64,000 bases of DNA from Amia ocellicauda (GCF_036373705.1 NC_089858.1:16305749-16369748); one strand, 5' to 3'; positions 31,693-44,602 are shown, counted from the first letter of the stretch. Program-made: numbers and translations. The notes: generated by a model not told the origin, from the sequence alone.

Positions 31693-34600
31693 CTGGAAAA
31701 AGGGAAAGAAGAAAAAGCAGCGTGAAACGTTACATTACCACAGAAACAGCCTGCTGCAATGCTTGACTCATTTTGCAAAATCGATTGAAACAATGTCAGT
31801 AAAGCAGATTTATTTTGCAGTGTCAGATTCCCCAAGTCAATAAGTACAGAAAATAAGCATGCTTATTAAAAAACGATTAAATGATGGTCATGGCTTAGTC
31901 ATTTGTATCTTTCAAGAAAGGATATGACTCACTATAGTTTGAAGAAATAACTACGAGTAGACATTTCTGGTGTGAACATGTAGTGCAAAGCTACAGCACT
32001 GCACTACTACATCATCCCGCATTGATACATGGTAAATCATTTGCTAGACCAAAGAAGTGGAAAAACGAGGGCGCCAAAGGTCAGTTTAAGATATTGGCCT
32101 ATATTTTGCATTCTTCTTTAATCTGCATATGGATTTTAAACCATACATCAGTAGGCAGAGCAAAGAGTTATCTGGGGTAAATCTTACAAAACCTTTAACC
32201 ATTGCAAAGATCACAGATTTTGGCATGCTACCTCCTCCTTCGGTTAACACGCTGAGGTCATTATCTACTATCATCCATGCACGAGACTTTGCTTGGCTGC
32301 ACACATGCACTGCTCAGGCAGGGTTATGTGACATGTGTAAAGAATTCAGTGGAGCCTGATCTGAAGCAAGGTCCTCTGCCTCAGACTGAGCAACAGTGTA
32401 ATCCCTCCCGATGCATAGTCACCAACAAAAGCTGGGCTATATCACACACAGCATTTAGTGATAAGAAAGTGAAACATCTACAGTAGTAAGGTATGGTGTC
32501 CACCCAACAAGGAAGTTCAAAAAGGTATTATGTGTAATAAAGAAAATAAATAAATAAACAAACAAACAAAACTGTGAGTCTTTTTGTTCAGTTGTTTGTT
32601 GACCAAACCAAAATCATTTGCATTTTAGTATTTGCCCTGATCCTAAATTATTAGATTATAACTTTTGGTTGTTGTTTTTCTTATAAATCCCCTTTTCTCA
32701 GGCCAGGTGCTTTACGGGGCATTATGCTACACACTGCAGTCACGCTGTTAGCCAAACATGGACTGAAACAAAGCCTTACTTCATCTGTCAGCTACTTAAA
32801 ATAATTGTTCAGGCCTGTGTCACACAGTATGAAAAACTGTACTGAGGGGAGGATCTGAAGTGTGGTTTACATTTGGGCCTTTTAACACTGGGGGTTTAAC
32901 ACATTTTTTTCTTTTTTGCTGTGACCTTACTGTCATCCAAAGGTCATCCATTAGGAAGCACTTAAGGCAGTTCTGTTCATATCATGGCTCTGCCTGTTAT
33001 GCAACAACTCAATTTACATGTAGAGTACTAAAACAATAAATAACCAAGGCCTGTGCTATCAGTTGATCAAGAACGGATTTTCCCCTGCCCATAGAAACCC
33101 CGTGATGAAGCCACAGAAATACTAAAGGAGTTTCAGGGAAATTCTCAGATTGAGCATCTCACTGTGCGCCTCCTTCTTCCAACACACACACACGCACACG
33201 CACACACACATGCTGCACAGCTGTGAGAAAAGCATGCTACCTGAGAGGCTTGACTACTGAAAGACCATGAAACCTGGAAAGCAGAGATTGCATTTCCTGT
33301 GGCATCCCTCAAGGAAACTATAGTGAGATTCAACAAGTAGCCTAACATTTACTACTGTATGGCAAGTGGACGCTAAAGTAAAAACAGCAAGAACAAAAGA
33401 GAAAGAGAAAGAGAAAAAGAGAGAGAGCAGAGGAAAAAATATAATTTCACGATAATTACCCTACAGTTGTAAAGGAAGATCCTCTATGAAGAAAAGTGCT
33501 TTATCATGGATGTCATAAACATAGGCATCAACAGCAATGCCAAGCGTCTGACCTGCAGTGTGCCAGGAGGGCTGAATGCAGCACCTGCAGTATTGACAGG
33601 CACACTCTGATCCAAATATTACAGTGTTATCAAGAAAACCAACTGGAGAGGCGTTCTTTTCACAAGTTCTGACCACAGTTGTCATCCTTTGTCTGCTCAT
33701 CTCCTCTTCCCTTCAGTAAAACAAATCTATTGAATCCTTGTTCACAAATATATTCATGGGAATAACTGCAGTGGTGCCTGTATTTTGTATTTATGTTAGG
33801 ACCTAGCAGTATGTCAAGAGGACTCTTGGGAGAAACAGGAAACAGAAAAAATTGTTTTGTTTTTAAAAAAATTGTTTTCTAGTTTGTGACAAATAAAAAT
33901 GTTTTCTTGCTGGATTTATGCTTCACTTTGGATCAAATGCATTTTAATACAGAGTTGGGATTAGCTCTTCACTTGGGCCACTCTGTTCCTAAACACTACT
34001 CGCTTCCCCTAGGCAGTGCAATTGGATGGCCCGGCCTCCAGAATGAGCCTTACACTGATGGAAAGAGAGGAGTGATACAGTGGAGACTGGTGATCATTTT
34101 GCTGCAGTGCAATGAATGTGCCTTTCACCATGTTATAATAGAGCTTTGTGTTGAACATTTAGAGCCATGTGAGGCATTTTCACAAAGCAACCCCTGCCTA
34201 GTGATGCTCCATCTGAGAATTCACCACATCACAGGGGTGTACCAGCCCACAGGGACCCACACAGAGCACCCTTCTACGGCTCCGTTCTATGTTTTAGGAA
34301 AGCCACTTGCACAAAGTGTACTGCTCCCTTCACAATGAATGGGAGAGATGTGTGTGTCTGGGATCCAGGATCCATTTCACTGCATGAAGGGTAACACACT
34401 GTTGAGTTACAGTAACTTTCCGCACCGCTGGGCCAGCGCAGTGCCATGTAAAGGCATGAGGCCAGTGAAATAGGTACTCACTACAATCATTTTGACTAGT
34501 TTTGTAATATCAGAGTGATTCACCAGACGTTTGATTATTGGCCCACTGCTGTAACACTGGTGGGCGAAGGATCAGCAGGGGCTATGAGAATCCTCCCAGC

Positions 34601-35737
34601 CATGACTCCAGCCCATTTCAATGCACACTTTTCTCATTTACTTTTTAAAAGCATTGAATGTGAAAGGCCTTAAGTAAAAAATGTGTGCACACACCACACA
34701 TTAGGGTAACAAGTAAATAAGAAACAAGGCAGCATATCAAGTTCTGTGATCTACAAAAGTGATGTCTTTAAAATTAAAAAATGTATTTATTCATAGGCCT
34801 GATTTGACAGATTCGCTCAGAAGTTTCTTGTTTTTGACAGCAGTGACCAAATGTGTCCCACTCAACTCTGTCAAATAATAATACTTACCATAATAACAAA
34901 ATGTCAAGTAACCTTTTGTGTACCGGTGACAGAATGACTAACAAATCTTCTGAAAATCACTCGGATTGAACAATACTGTATCACTGTGGCTGAAATGACA
35001 ACTCAAAGCACAACCAATAGTTAATATGTCAATCTTGACAGCACCACAAGAGGTGATGAGAGGAGAGTCCCAGGTCTGTTAAATTAAAATTAGTTGACAA
35101 AGCCTGTCTTACACACACACACACACAAATATATATGACTATGTATGAGTCAGGGTCGAATACAGTTTGGTGTCTATTTCAGCATACTATTCATTATGAA
35201 AATGACGTGGCGCAAACAACCCAGTCCACTGATGACATTAGACAGAATAATTGCATCAATTAATTATGCAGTTCAGGGCACCAGGACACCGACACTGTGC
35301 TTGTGTATAATCACTGTGATCACCACCACCATCACCACACAATGAAAAGCATGACAACCCAGCTGGACGCCATTGCCAGCTCGCTGAGGATGTTCTGGCG
35401 AGACCACCTACATGCATCCTGGGTCAGGGTGACGTCACAGCCCTACCACTGCGAATGACAGCGAAGGCAGAAAACAACTGTCGTGCGTCCGCAGGCCTGC
35501 CAGCTCGCTGCTCATCGTTATAGTCTATTACTGCATTAGCTAACTGCATCACCAGTATTATTACTAGTATCATGACGGTGGTGATGACATAACTGTAGCT
35601 TCCCGGTCACAAAAAACAGAAGGTTAATAATAATACAATAATCCGCATCTGTTCTTGTTTTTAGGTCATTTCCCTCTTTGATTGGCGAACACAGTTCAGT
35701 TGCTTGGCAGTTGCTCTGCACTCTCACTCTGGCTTAC
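31693..35737 (-). other. CYLD: CYLD first intron (probable)
   Basis: About 4 kb between the probable untranslated exon and the start-codon exon. It contains simple repeats (AAAT/CAAA around 32,540-32,572, CA tracts around 33,180 and 35,110) and otherwise complex sequence without a recognisable gene. The 150-codon ORF at 33,886-34,338 has no family features and I do not call it. Confidence 0.5.
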
Positions 35738-36030
35738 CTTCACTTCAACAGACGGCAGGCAGGCGACCTGTTTCTCGACCGGCGCAGTTTCATCGAGCTG
35801 CCGTAGCCATGCAGCGAGTCCAAACCGCCACCAACACAGCCCGGTCTGCGTGTCAAAGACCTTATCTAAACACAATGATTCACACAACTGACATTCGTCC
35901 AGTTGGGTTCAGTCTTGTGGGAAAGAAGAAAAACAAGAAACGGTGTTGCTTTCTAAAAATAGAGCAGCGTTCAGCAAATGTTAGATTATTTACAAGAGGA
36001 ACCAGCTCGACTAACGCAGCCTTATGAAAT
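35738..36030 (-). promoter_or_regulatory. CYLD: Probable CYLD untranslated first exon and promoter
   Basis: On the minus strand a strong donor GAAG|GTAAGC occurs at 35,738/35,737, preceded by a comparatively CpG-containing stretch. Just upstream (higher coordinate) lie an inverted CCAAT box (ATTGG at 36,051-36,055), GCCGCCGCC, and GC-box-like CCCGCCC at 36,112-36,118. Together they look like a TATA-less housekeeping promoter firing leftwards into CYLD. The transcription start is not determined. Confidence 0.5.
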
Positions 36031-36259
36031 CCCGCCTCTGCGCCGCCGCCATTGGTCGGTCAACCCTGGCATGAAGCTGTCACTGGACAGAATACCTGTC
36101 ATTCACTCTGTCCCGCCCACTGGGGGATTTCCGAAGTTTGGTTGACGCGCGAAAAGGGGCGTGGCTACTCTAAACTTGACAGGCCGACTCACGTTTAAAA
36201 CAGCGGTGGGCAGGTGATGGGGGCGTGTCCTTCTCCGAAGTGAACGGGTCGGGGGTTTT

Positions 36260-37620
36260 TGCTTTTGTTGTACCGCAGGGTAATGGAAAAGTGCTATCCT
36301 TCAGTCAGTCGTGTTCAGGGACTAGTACCGCACTTCATTTGCTTAAGGTGGTCTGGTATATATTAACGAGGCCACACTGAATAATTGATTATAATAGTCA
36401 AAGAACACGAGGTCGGCATCTGGAGATTTAAATAAAAAATGCGGTAAATTGTAACGAACTACTGATCAAGATAGCTTAAAGAATGGGTAGTGAAAAAACA
36501 AAACAATAAAGCTCGCCATTCAGTTTGTCCCCGACTCCCTGTGCTACTGTCTCAGGCGACTAGGACCCCAGCCCTTGCTTGCCCAGCAACTAGTCAGCAG
36601 GTCAGGTAGCTTTTCTACACTGGAATAAAATGTGTGTCATTTGCTTTTGTTGGAACAATACCAGCACCTGGTTTACATAAATGCAAATGCAAAGCAGACC
36701 CAAAGAAGCTCAGAGTGACAACCATAAAATCGGCCTCACACTCTGAGGTCGCCAGATGAATCACATTGCGAAATCCCACAAACTTCCACCCTTAGTCTGC
36801 CATGCCAGCGCCTTTGGACATCAGATAATCCACACAAGGTCTGAGCCCGTCATATCATGGCCTTAGCGTGTGAAAAGCCAGTGTCTGCTTAGCATCGTGT
36901 AAACAAGTTTAAGTTCAAGTGGAGCCGAGGGGCCAGACAGCCTGTGTCCCCCTCGGGGTTTAGCACTTAACTCCCAAGACGCAGCCATGGAGACTTTCAC
37001 GGCCTGCTTGTGACAACAGACACACTGCAGGGCTTCACAGATTTGCCTCTTAAACCCAGCAGGAGCAGGACAATAGTTAAAGGGCAGGATACTCAATTTC
37101 AAGAGGAAAATGCGACTCTGCACAGAACTTAAGCACACACAACAGAAATGACTTGTATTCTTCAGTAACACAGACAACAGCCTGGGGGATACATATTCAT
37201 TCATTTATTTTTGTTCTTTGATTAGTAGCATCATGACATTTCGGGAACTGATCCGCACCTTTTATTCACACAGCTCAATGATGATCACTGATGATAAATC
37301 ACGATAAGATAAAAGAACATTTATCCAGCTTCAAATAATACAACCACCAACTCATACATACAATTACAAATCATGCCTTGGGGTTGAGGCAGCAACTTCA
37401 ACAAAATAACAACATCAACAACAACAACAATAATAATAATAATAATAGAGCTGAGATCTGAGAGCAACCACCCAGACCATGGAGGAATCCATCTGGACAT
37501 AAGCTGGAGTAAAATGATATCAGTTCACCCTATAAATTAATAATAAAATTCAGACATGGAGAAAATAAATGTTTACAGAAATGGAAGAGTAAAAATGCCC
37601 CTGATGGAGAAGAGCCGCTC
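36260..37620. other. CYLD-NOD2 intergenic region and NOD2 3'UTR
   Basis: No gene seen. Minus-strand AATAAA hexamers at about 37,261-37,266 and 37,204-37,209 lie 360-420 bases past the NOD2 stop codon and probably end its transcript. A CAA/AAT repeat lies at about 37,400-37,447. Confidence 0.55.
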
Positions 37621-37693
37621 TCAGAATGTCAGCCGGCTTTCCACCTGGCTGAGTTCCTCTTCCTCATCTGCAGTCAGACTGTTACCTCTCAAC
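37621..37693 (-). CDS. NOD2: NOD2 last coding exon, C-terminal LRR cap
   Basis: Acceptor GATGAAG|G, then LRGNSLTADEEEELSQVESR and a short tail ending LTF-stop (TGA at 37,621-37,623). It aligns to the human [20 protein letters not shown] cap. The cysteine of the human tail (Cys1033, reported palmitoylation site) has no counterpart. Confidence 0.9.
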
Positions 37694-40600
37694 CTTCATC
37701 AGAAAAATTAAAAGGAAGCATCTGTTAAAAGGGGGATTCCTTTTTTACCAATACAAGCTCAGAAATACTCAGGAGACCACCTAAAATAATACAAGTACAA
37801 CCATTTTTGGCCATTGCCTTCAACAGGGCAGTTTAACTGATACATGTTTTGTTTAATTTTAGATTATCTCCAGAGTGGTGCTGAACAGGGCTGCTTTGTG
37901 ATACCAGGACTGCACCAAACTGCACAGAAGCCAATCAGAGTACAGAGCCATCGCTGTTTTCGGGAGATCACCAGCATGACAGCATTCTGCATGGGCAGAC
38001 TTTCAATCAGTCACTTCATCACAGTGGGAACTCTGGGACAGGCTGATTTTGGCAAAAGGTTCTGCTGCAGAGAGCAGGGTGGTCCTTCAGCTCACTCTGT
38101 CCGTCTTGCTCTGTCGTAGGAGCGAGAGCCACTTACACTCATCTCATTTTCTACTGCTGTGACGCAACGCAGCATGGGCATGTGTGTTATCTTACCAGAT
38201 AGACTTCACACTGGTGTTCTTCTGCAGCGCTTCCAGCAGGTGCTGCACCCCATCTCTGCTAATGGAGTTCTTGGTTAACCTAAGACCGGGGAGACGCAAG
38301 CCTTGTTTTTGTTAAGGTCCCAGAGGTTCATAAAATAGCATGTGACACCCCAGCACACAATCTGATTGGTAGTGATGTCCCTGATGTCAATACAGTGAAA
38401 TGCAAGTCTGTCTCTGTCTGCCCAGAGTCCACGGCTTACAAATCATAATGTGCATCCTGTGACTTTGATTGCATTTCCATGGATGTGTGTTTTGACTAGG
38501 GCTGATAACCAGAGTAAAGTGCTTTCTGTTCCAGCAGGTGGCACCCTCCACCTCCACTTCTGCAGATTATATCCTAAGAGAGCACTCAAAAACAGCCAAC
38601 TGTGCCACTAATTAAGTCTTCTGCTAATTACTTTAGCTCCAATTACTGCATCTAATGTGTCCCAGGTCTTTCTGTAGATGTGAAGCTTCCCTACGACTTT
38701 TGGAGAATTATGTCTTGAGGATGTAATTACCATAATAATCAGATAATGACATTGTACATTGGGGGACATTGTACAATGTGCACTGGTGATCCAGTAATGA
38801 AGTCACTCATAGTCACAGATTGCAGGACCCATATTTTAAATTGTTAATAACATTTATGAAACACGTGCTTTTCTAAACATGGGAAAGACCATGTGCGTTC
38901 TAGGACATCATAATACAAGTAACGTGGACTTTGATGGGCTGAAAACAGAATTGGTCATTTGGTATTTGGTGGTATTTTCTTCCCTGTGCAACTAAAATAT
39001 GTAGTGTTGTGTAGTGCACCAGATGTCAGGATGTTTGGTTTTAATAAATACAATATAATAATTAGATAATTAGATAATAATAAAATAAAATAAAAATATC
39101 TTGCATGATTTTGTATGCTCACCCTTCAGCACACCCACGCAAAACCACATCCCTCCATCCCAGCCCCCGGCCTCCACCTACACACATACCAGTGCGGACT
39201 GTTAAACTGTGCCAGAGCACTAAGAAACTCTTATAGTGCTGAGAGACCTACCAGAGCTCCTGCAGGGTGTTGCTCCTTTCAATCACTGCAGCCAGAGCCC
39301 GTGCCCCAGCACTGCCCACCCCATTGTCCACCAGACTGTAAGAACAACAACGGCACAGACGCGGTCAAATCAGCATCATCAATGGATCTGGATACACATA
39401 ACACACATTGCCACAGAGCCATCATTTGTATCCCCTCCCACAGTGGCTGTGATCTCTCAGTAGGAGAGCCCAATATGGCATTTGCAATAATAATAAGTTT
39501 AAAAAAATGTTTCCTTAAAAAAAAAATCTAAATCTAATAAACACAGGCAATTCAACTGTCTACAAAACAAAAAATGTCCTAGGCAAAACTACACCCGAAA
39601 TAGACAGGCACACAAGGAACACTCAGGGCCCAATTAATTAGAATTATACCAAAGTAATTTATTAAACAATAACAAAATGCTCCAGAGACAGTCGGGAAGA
39701 TTTCCTAAAGAATATACTATCATATAGAATATTACCCCTTTGGTTTTCTGAGCATCTACAACTACCTCAGTGAGGCACCCCAACTTTATCACAGACTTCT
39801 TCTTTGTCTCCTGTTCTCTACAGCTCCACAGAATCTGTCCCGCAAATCGCAAAATTCCCCACAATCTAAATAAATGTATACAGTTAAGAATCTGTAGAAT
39901 TGAGCAATTACCATACAAATGAGTGCTGCCTCAGCATGTCATAATCCGACCCTGTGTCACTCACACCCCAGTTAGAAGAGATCAACAAAAAATGGGTGTC
40001 CTCTGACCCCTCCGCTGTTTAGCAGCTATCAATTATACAGACGTGACCGAGCTTCTGGAATGCAATCGATTCCTATCCAAGTCAATCATTTGGTACGGCT
40101 GCAGGACTGTAAATCTATGAAAAGTAGGAACAAATGAGAGGCTAAGACTGTATGGTTCCTTCCAATTATGAAATCAGAACTAAATACATGGTCTTGCTGA
40201 GAGGGGCATCTGCTGCTAAGAGAGAAAATGTGACACCCCCCGCTCTGTCTTCTATCATGGCCCATGTGAACCACCTTGGCTCCCAGGCTCCCACTGCTTA
40301 CCTCAGCCACACCAGGCTGGGACTGTCCTGCAAGGCTCGAGACAGTGCCTCTGTGCCTCTGTCTCCAATTTTATTGCCCCAGAGCCTGGAAAGGAAAGCA
40401 CACACATACACACACACACAGGCAGACACACAGACAAATCAAGATTAATGATTGAGAGACACACTGCAGATGCTCCCTCTAGTTCCACAGCCAGGCGATC
40501 CCTGCTGAGACACAATGACTCATGCAAGGCAGGGAGCAGGTGTTCTGAATATGATCCACAAACCACAAACAGATAACAGGTATAGATACTTTGTGAGGGT

Positions 40601-43600
40601 GTAGTTTAAGATTTCCTCTTTAAAGCCTGCAGCGCAAAAAAAATGTAATGCTATGTGGTGTAGCCTATCTTTCACTTGCAAAAGATCAAGTAAAATGTGC
40701 AAGTTACAAGTAAGTGTGAAATTCATTCTTAACATCACACTTCAGTCTGTGCAGCTAACTGCAGTCACTGTGATGCCACAAGTCTCACCCCAGGAACTGC
40801 AGAGACCGGCTCTCCCTCAGACCCTCTGCCAGCTGTTCCGCTCCGGCTGCTGTGATGTGGTTGTTGCCCAGCCTTCAAAACAACAGGAGCGAATCAGGAA
40901 CCAGCAACGATATCTGTCAGTCACCTCTTCCACTGCCTCCTCTCTTCTCTATAGGCACTGAACTCAATCAAGAAATCCAAAAATGTAGACTCTGTGTGTA
41001 TACCACACACATCTGGGCAGACAAGCCATTCTGTGAGAGGCGATGGAAAAAGCTCAGTACTGCTTACCTCAATGAGAGAAAATTCTTCTTCATTCTGAGG
41101 AGTTTTGCAAAATGTTTTGTGCACTCGTCTGTCAGATTGTTGTTAAACAGCCTAGGGATGAGATGCAGATGATTTCAATTTCAGTATGACACCTATAATA
41201 TTAATTTCTCTCCTGTTAGCTCCTGTCAGCTGTGATCGTAATGACCGGTCTGTCTCTGCTGTGTGCGGTGCTGTGCTCATGTGGTACTCACGCAATTTTC
41301 TGAAAGTGCTCACACTGGATTCCCTTATCGATCAGCTTGCAGATTCCCACATCAGAAATGTTATTATGGCGCAGGCTGAAAAGTAACAAGAACAAATTGT
41401 CAGAAATACAAACGTATACATATGCTTCATAAATTCAAGATGAGCATTATCTTAAATAGCACTGAGGATTATTCATGTAAATACAGGTGAGGAAATCCCT
41501 TGAGCCCTAGCAAATCCCTACTTTTTCCATTTTCCAGAAATAAACACTGGCATCATTCTAGGCATCAAATTAGAACACTCTCTCTCCACTGAAATGCTGC
41601 CCTCTACTGATAGAAACAAGATAACACTCTTACTAAATTGACTGACAGATCTCCAGACAGGGCAGCAGCTGCTCAATCCCGACGTCGCCCACCGAATTGT
41701 AGTCCAGCTGCAGCCCAATGGGAGCCCTGAGGTGCTGCAAGACGAAGGCCAACGCGCTGCACTCCACTGGGCCCACACCACAGTACGTGAGCTTCAGGTG
41801 CTCCACGTCCAGCCGGGCCACAGCCTCTTTGGCTAGGCCACAGTCCTGCATCTCGTAGATGCACCTCACCAGCCAGACGAACCCTGGCATGGCGTGCATG
41901 CTCTTCTTCTCTCCTTCCACAGGAGGAGGGATGGACCTGAAGTGTCTCTGTGTCCCTTTGCACAGGCTCTTCACCACCTGCTTGCGCTTCTTGTCCAGGA
42001 TGGGGCCCAGGGAGCACCGAGCTAGTAGGTCACAGTGGCGTCGAGAGAGCAACCCGGCCACGAAGGCGCCAGTCATCTGCAGGTTGATCGTCTCTGCTGC
42101 CTGGATGTCCCCCTCAGCACCAGCGTCCCCGACGGAGCTGGGGTGCAGGCAGGGTGCCAGGCACATGCTGGCCAGGGCAGACAGTGGCTTATTCCGTGGG
42201 TGGAAGAGTTTGGGGATGGTGGAATTCTCTATATTGTTGTTCAGGACAATGAAGAGAGCAGCAAAGAAGCACTGCGCTGTGACGTGCAGGAACTCGTAGT
42301 GAGGGCTGCCTGGGGGGGTGAGGTTCCTGCTGTGAACAAGAAAGCCGGTGGAGATGTCCTCCTCGGTCACACTGTACTGCTGCAGCTGCAAAGCTGAAAA
42401 AACGTAACAGGAGGACACCAGGCCACACAGGGCCAGCTGGCCGAGATGCAGGACTGTGTCCACATGAACCTGCAACCAATCTGGCCCAAGGAGGCACTGC
42501 TGAGGGCAGGAATGCTGTAGGAAGTGCTGCAGGATCATCAGGTAGACATCCGTAATGGTCTGCGGGCTGCCCACCCCTCGCCCCAGGAGCTCCTCATAGC
42601 ACCTGGACACAATCCAGCAAAAGACAGGGATATGGCACATGCCCAGCAGGGCAGTGTTGGCCTGCAGGGAGTCTAGGACACGGGCAGCGATGGCAGGGTC
42701 ACTGTGGTGCTTCCTGACAAAGTGACCGATGCCCTCCTGAGAGAAGCCCCTCAGGGAGACCTCTTTGCGGACGTACTTCCTCAAAACTGGGCCCACCGCC
42801 TCGGGTCGACTGGTCACCAGCTTATGCACACCCTTCATCAATGTTCCCTGTAGCAAGTTGAAGAGCAGGGTGGACGGGGGGGCAGGCTGGGTGGGGGAGC
42901 AGTGACGGAGGTCATCACTAAAGCGTGGATTAAGCTCATCGAGCCCATCGAAGGTGAAGAGGACACGGTTTGGGTGGTCCAAGATGAAGCGAAACAGCAG
43001 GTCCTGATCACCATCTGGCCAGCAGCAGTGCTGGAAGAGCAGCTCGCGCAGGGACAGCTTCCAACCCAGGGCGCCCAGCTGCCGGCAACTGAAGGGGAAG
43101 AGCAGCAGGTAGTCCTGCAGTGCCACCCTGTTGGCCCACAGCAGGTGCAACCGCTGCAGCAGAGTGCTTTTACCACTGCCAGCCTCCCCTGCAACCAGCA
43201 CAGTGTCCGCCTCCTCGTTCACTGTCCCCACTGACCCCAGCAGATCCTCCAGCCCCAGGGGGCACTGTGCCTCGCCAGAGCCCTCCAGCACCCCCTCGGT
43301 ATAGACATCTTCAAGAGAGATGTTCTCCATGCCGCCGTACGTGCTGAGGAAGCATGACTGGGCCGCCACCATGCTCCGCAGCTTGTGCTGGAATGCCTGG
43401 TAAACCACATCTGGGGAAGGCAACAAGAACACCCTGCATATCAGTCACTGCCACGCCACATACGAAAGTGCCATCAGGCTTCAGTATGAACTAACGTACC
43501 ACAATACTGCAGATGTTTGCCTGATTTAAAATACTGGTGCTTGGGTTGTTTTCAGGGGAGGATTATCAAATATCTCCAGACAAACAGTAACTTAACTCCT

Positions 43601-44497
43601 GCAGGGCGTTGAACCAGTAGGCCAGTCATGCAGAGCACCAAAACTAAAATATGGGCACTATTGCTGGGAGGTTCGCAGCACAGATTGTCAGGAAATCAAC
43701 AGAACAGTTCAGTTCCTGCGATTATGTCAATTGAGATATTAGTGCGGACGTGCATCCTCACATACCTGCAGGGTGTCTGTCCTCAGGGAGGGACAGCGCA
43801 GCTCCATTTCCTGCTTTCTGAACGTACAACAACAGGACCTCCGCAGCAGGCTCCCCCTTAGACCTCACAAGATCCAGCAGCCTCCTTGCCTGTACAACAA
43901 AGCGACACTATAGATGGAGCACCAGACGAAATGTGCATAGATCACACCAAAACAATGTTAACTGGTGGTTTGTGAAGTAAAAACTCTGCATACTCATCTG
44001 GCCCTGCCTACCTGCTGTGAGGGGGTATGTATGGGGAGGCGCACCTCGTCGCAGTCGCACAGCGTGAAGCAGCCTGCTTCCAAGAGGGTCTCCAGCACAC
44101 CCTCAGTGTGGCCCCGGAGCTTCCTCACCACCTGGGGCCGGTCCCTCTGCAGGACCTGGGCGCTGCTAAGAGGGGGCTGTGGGGCCATGACCACAGAGGG
44201 AGGCCCATAACTCCCAAGGGACAGGCCTGCTTTCTGGGCATCCGGAAGGGCCTGGTTACAAGCCGCCAGCAGCAATGCACAGGCAGCTTCCCCCTTGGCG
44301 TACAGCAGGTCCAGCAGTTCACGGGTGGTGAGAGATAAAGCCCGCCCCAGTGTCCGCAGGCTCTCATAGTCCTCCCACTGCAGAGCATCCCAGGCCAGCA
44401 GGATGTCCAGCACACTCTCCAGCCCCTCCACTCCACCCCAACTCAGCACCCTCACCAGCTCCTGTCTCTGCCTCAGGACCAGGCGCTGGGCACACAT
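37621..44497 (-). CDS. NOD2: NOD2 intracellular pattern-recognition receptor, complete spliced coding region
   Basis: Cytosolic sensor of muramyl dipeptide that oligomerises through its NACHT domain and recruits RIPK2 by CARD-CARD contact to activate NF-kB. Ten coding exons, high to low: 44497-44012, 43889-43766, 43410-41634, 41375-41292, 41151-41068, 40872-40789, 40385-40302, 39335-39252, 38281-38198 (approximate by one base) and 37693-37621. The sum is 2,964 nt, 987 aa (human 1,040, including a 27-residue N-terminal extension absent here). CARD1 about 1-90, CARD2 about 110-200, NACHT about 270-560, winged helix/superhelical region to about 735, then LRRs. Walker A GEAGSGKST at 278-286 (Lys284), Walker B FTFDGLDE ending Asp361-Glu362. 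The residue homologous to Blau-syndrome Arg334 is conserved (FSCR, Arg313). Only eight LRR units are found against nine in human. Confidence 0.97.
38198..41375 (-). CDS. NOD2: NOD2 LRR exon array (six 84-bp exons)
   Basis: Six exons, each 84 bp and each phase 2 to 2, encode one 28-residue ribonuclease-inhibitor-type LRR apiece. Starting residues in order: LRHNNISDVGICKL, LFNNNLTDECTKHF, LGNNHITAAGAEQL, LWGNKIGDRGTEAL, LVDNGVGSAGARAL, LTKNSISRDGVQHL. Exons: 41375-41292, 41151-41068, 40872-40789, 40385-40302, 39335-39252, 38281-38198. The equal size and phase mean units can be gained or lost without a frameshift. They form the ligand-sensing concave surface with the LRR encoded by the end of the NACHT exon and the final cap. 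Confidence 0.92.
41634..43410 (-). CDS. NOD2: NOD2 large exon: NACHT, winged helix and first LRR
   Basis: 1,777-bp exon, phase 1 to 2, opening DVVYQAFQHKLRS and ending LPCLEICQSI plus TA, with a GTAAGA donor. The TAG that ends the open frame at 41,633 is created by that splice junction and is not a real stop. It contains Walker A, Walker B, the RHCSPT segment (human Cys395 equivalent conserved), TSRP sensor 1, and HAMPGFVWLVRCIYEMQ leading into the first LRR (LQLDYNSVGDVGIEQL). Confidence 0.96.
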
Positions 44498-44529
44498 CCC
44501 TCATCTTCCAGTGCGCAGCTGTGGAGATC
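44012..44529 (-). CDS. NOD2: NOD2 CARD exon with start codon
   Basis: Coding 44,497-44,012 (162 codons, phase 0). The start ATG is followed by CAQRLVLRQRQELV, aligned to human NOD2 from its internal Met28. A pyrimidine-rich acceptor (GTCTTGCAG) sits at 44,530, so about 32 bases of 5'UTR lie in this exon and an upstream untranslated exon is implied. It encodes CARD1 and most of CARD2 (DCDEVRLPIHTPSQQ); the next exon (43,889-43,766) continues ARRLLDLVRSKG. A second ATG seven bases upstream is out of frame. Confidence 0.92.
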
Positions 44530-44576
44530 CTGCAAGACAGAAGCCCTGCAGTGAACTGTGGAGGGGGAGACAACAT

Positions 44577-44602
44577 GCACACACACACACACACACACAC
44601 AC
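44577..44602. repeat. (CA)n microsatellite
   Basis: About 13 CA units just upstream of the NOD2 CARD exon, within the probable first intron. Confidence 0.95.

Noticed and set aside
33886..34338. 150-codon plus-strand ORF in the CYLD first intron
   Set aside because: No domain, signal peptide or family resemblance, no splice context, and ordinary composition; most likely chance.
34000..34600. Possible dispersed repeat
   Set aside because: Non-repetitive within the window and without termini; cannot be supported from this sequence alone.
41633..41635. TAG stop apparently truncating NOD2 before the LRRs
   Set aside because: The stop straddles a clear GTAAGA donor; splicing after TA joins to C in the next exon to make Tyr, matching the family.
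41859..42397. Long plus-strand ORFs opposite the NOD2 NACHT exon
   Set aside because: Antisense shadows of GC-rich coding sequence.
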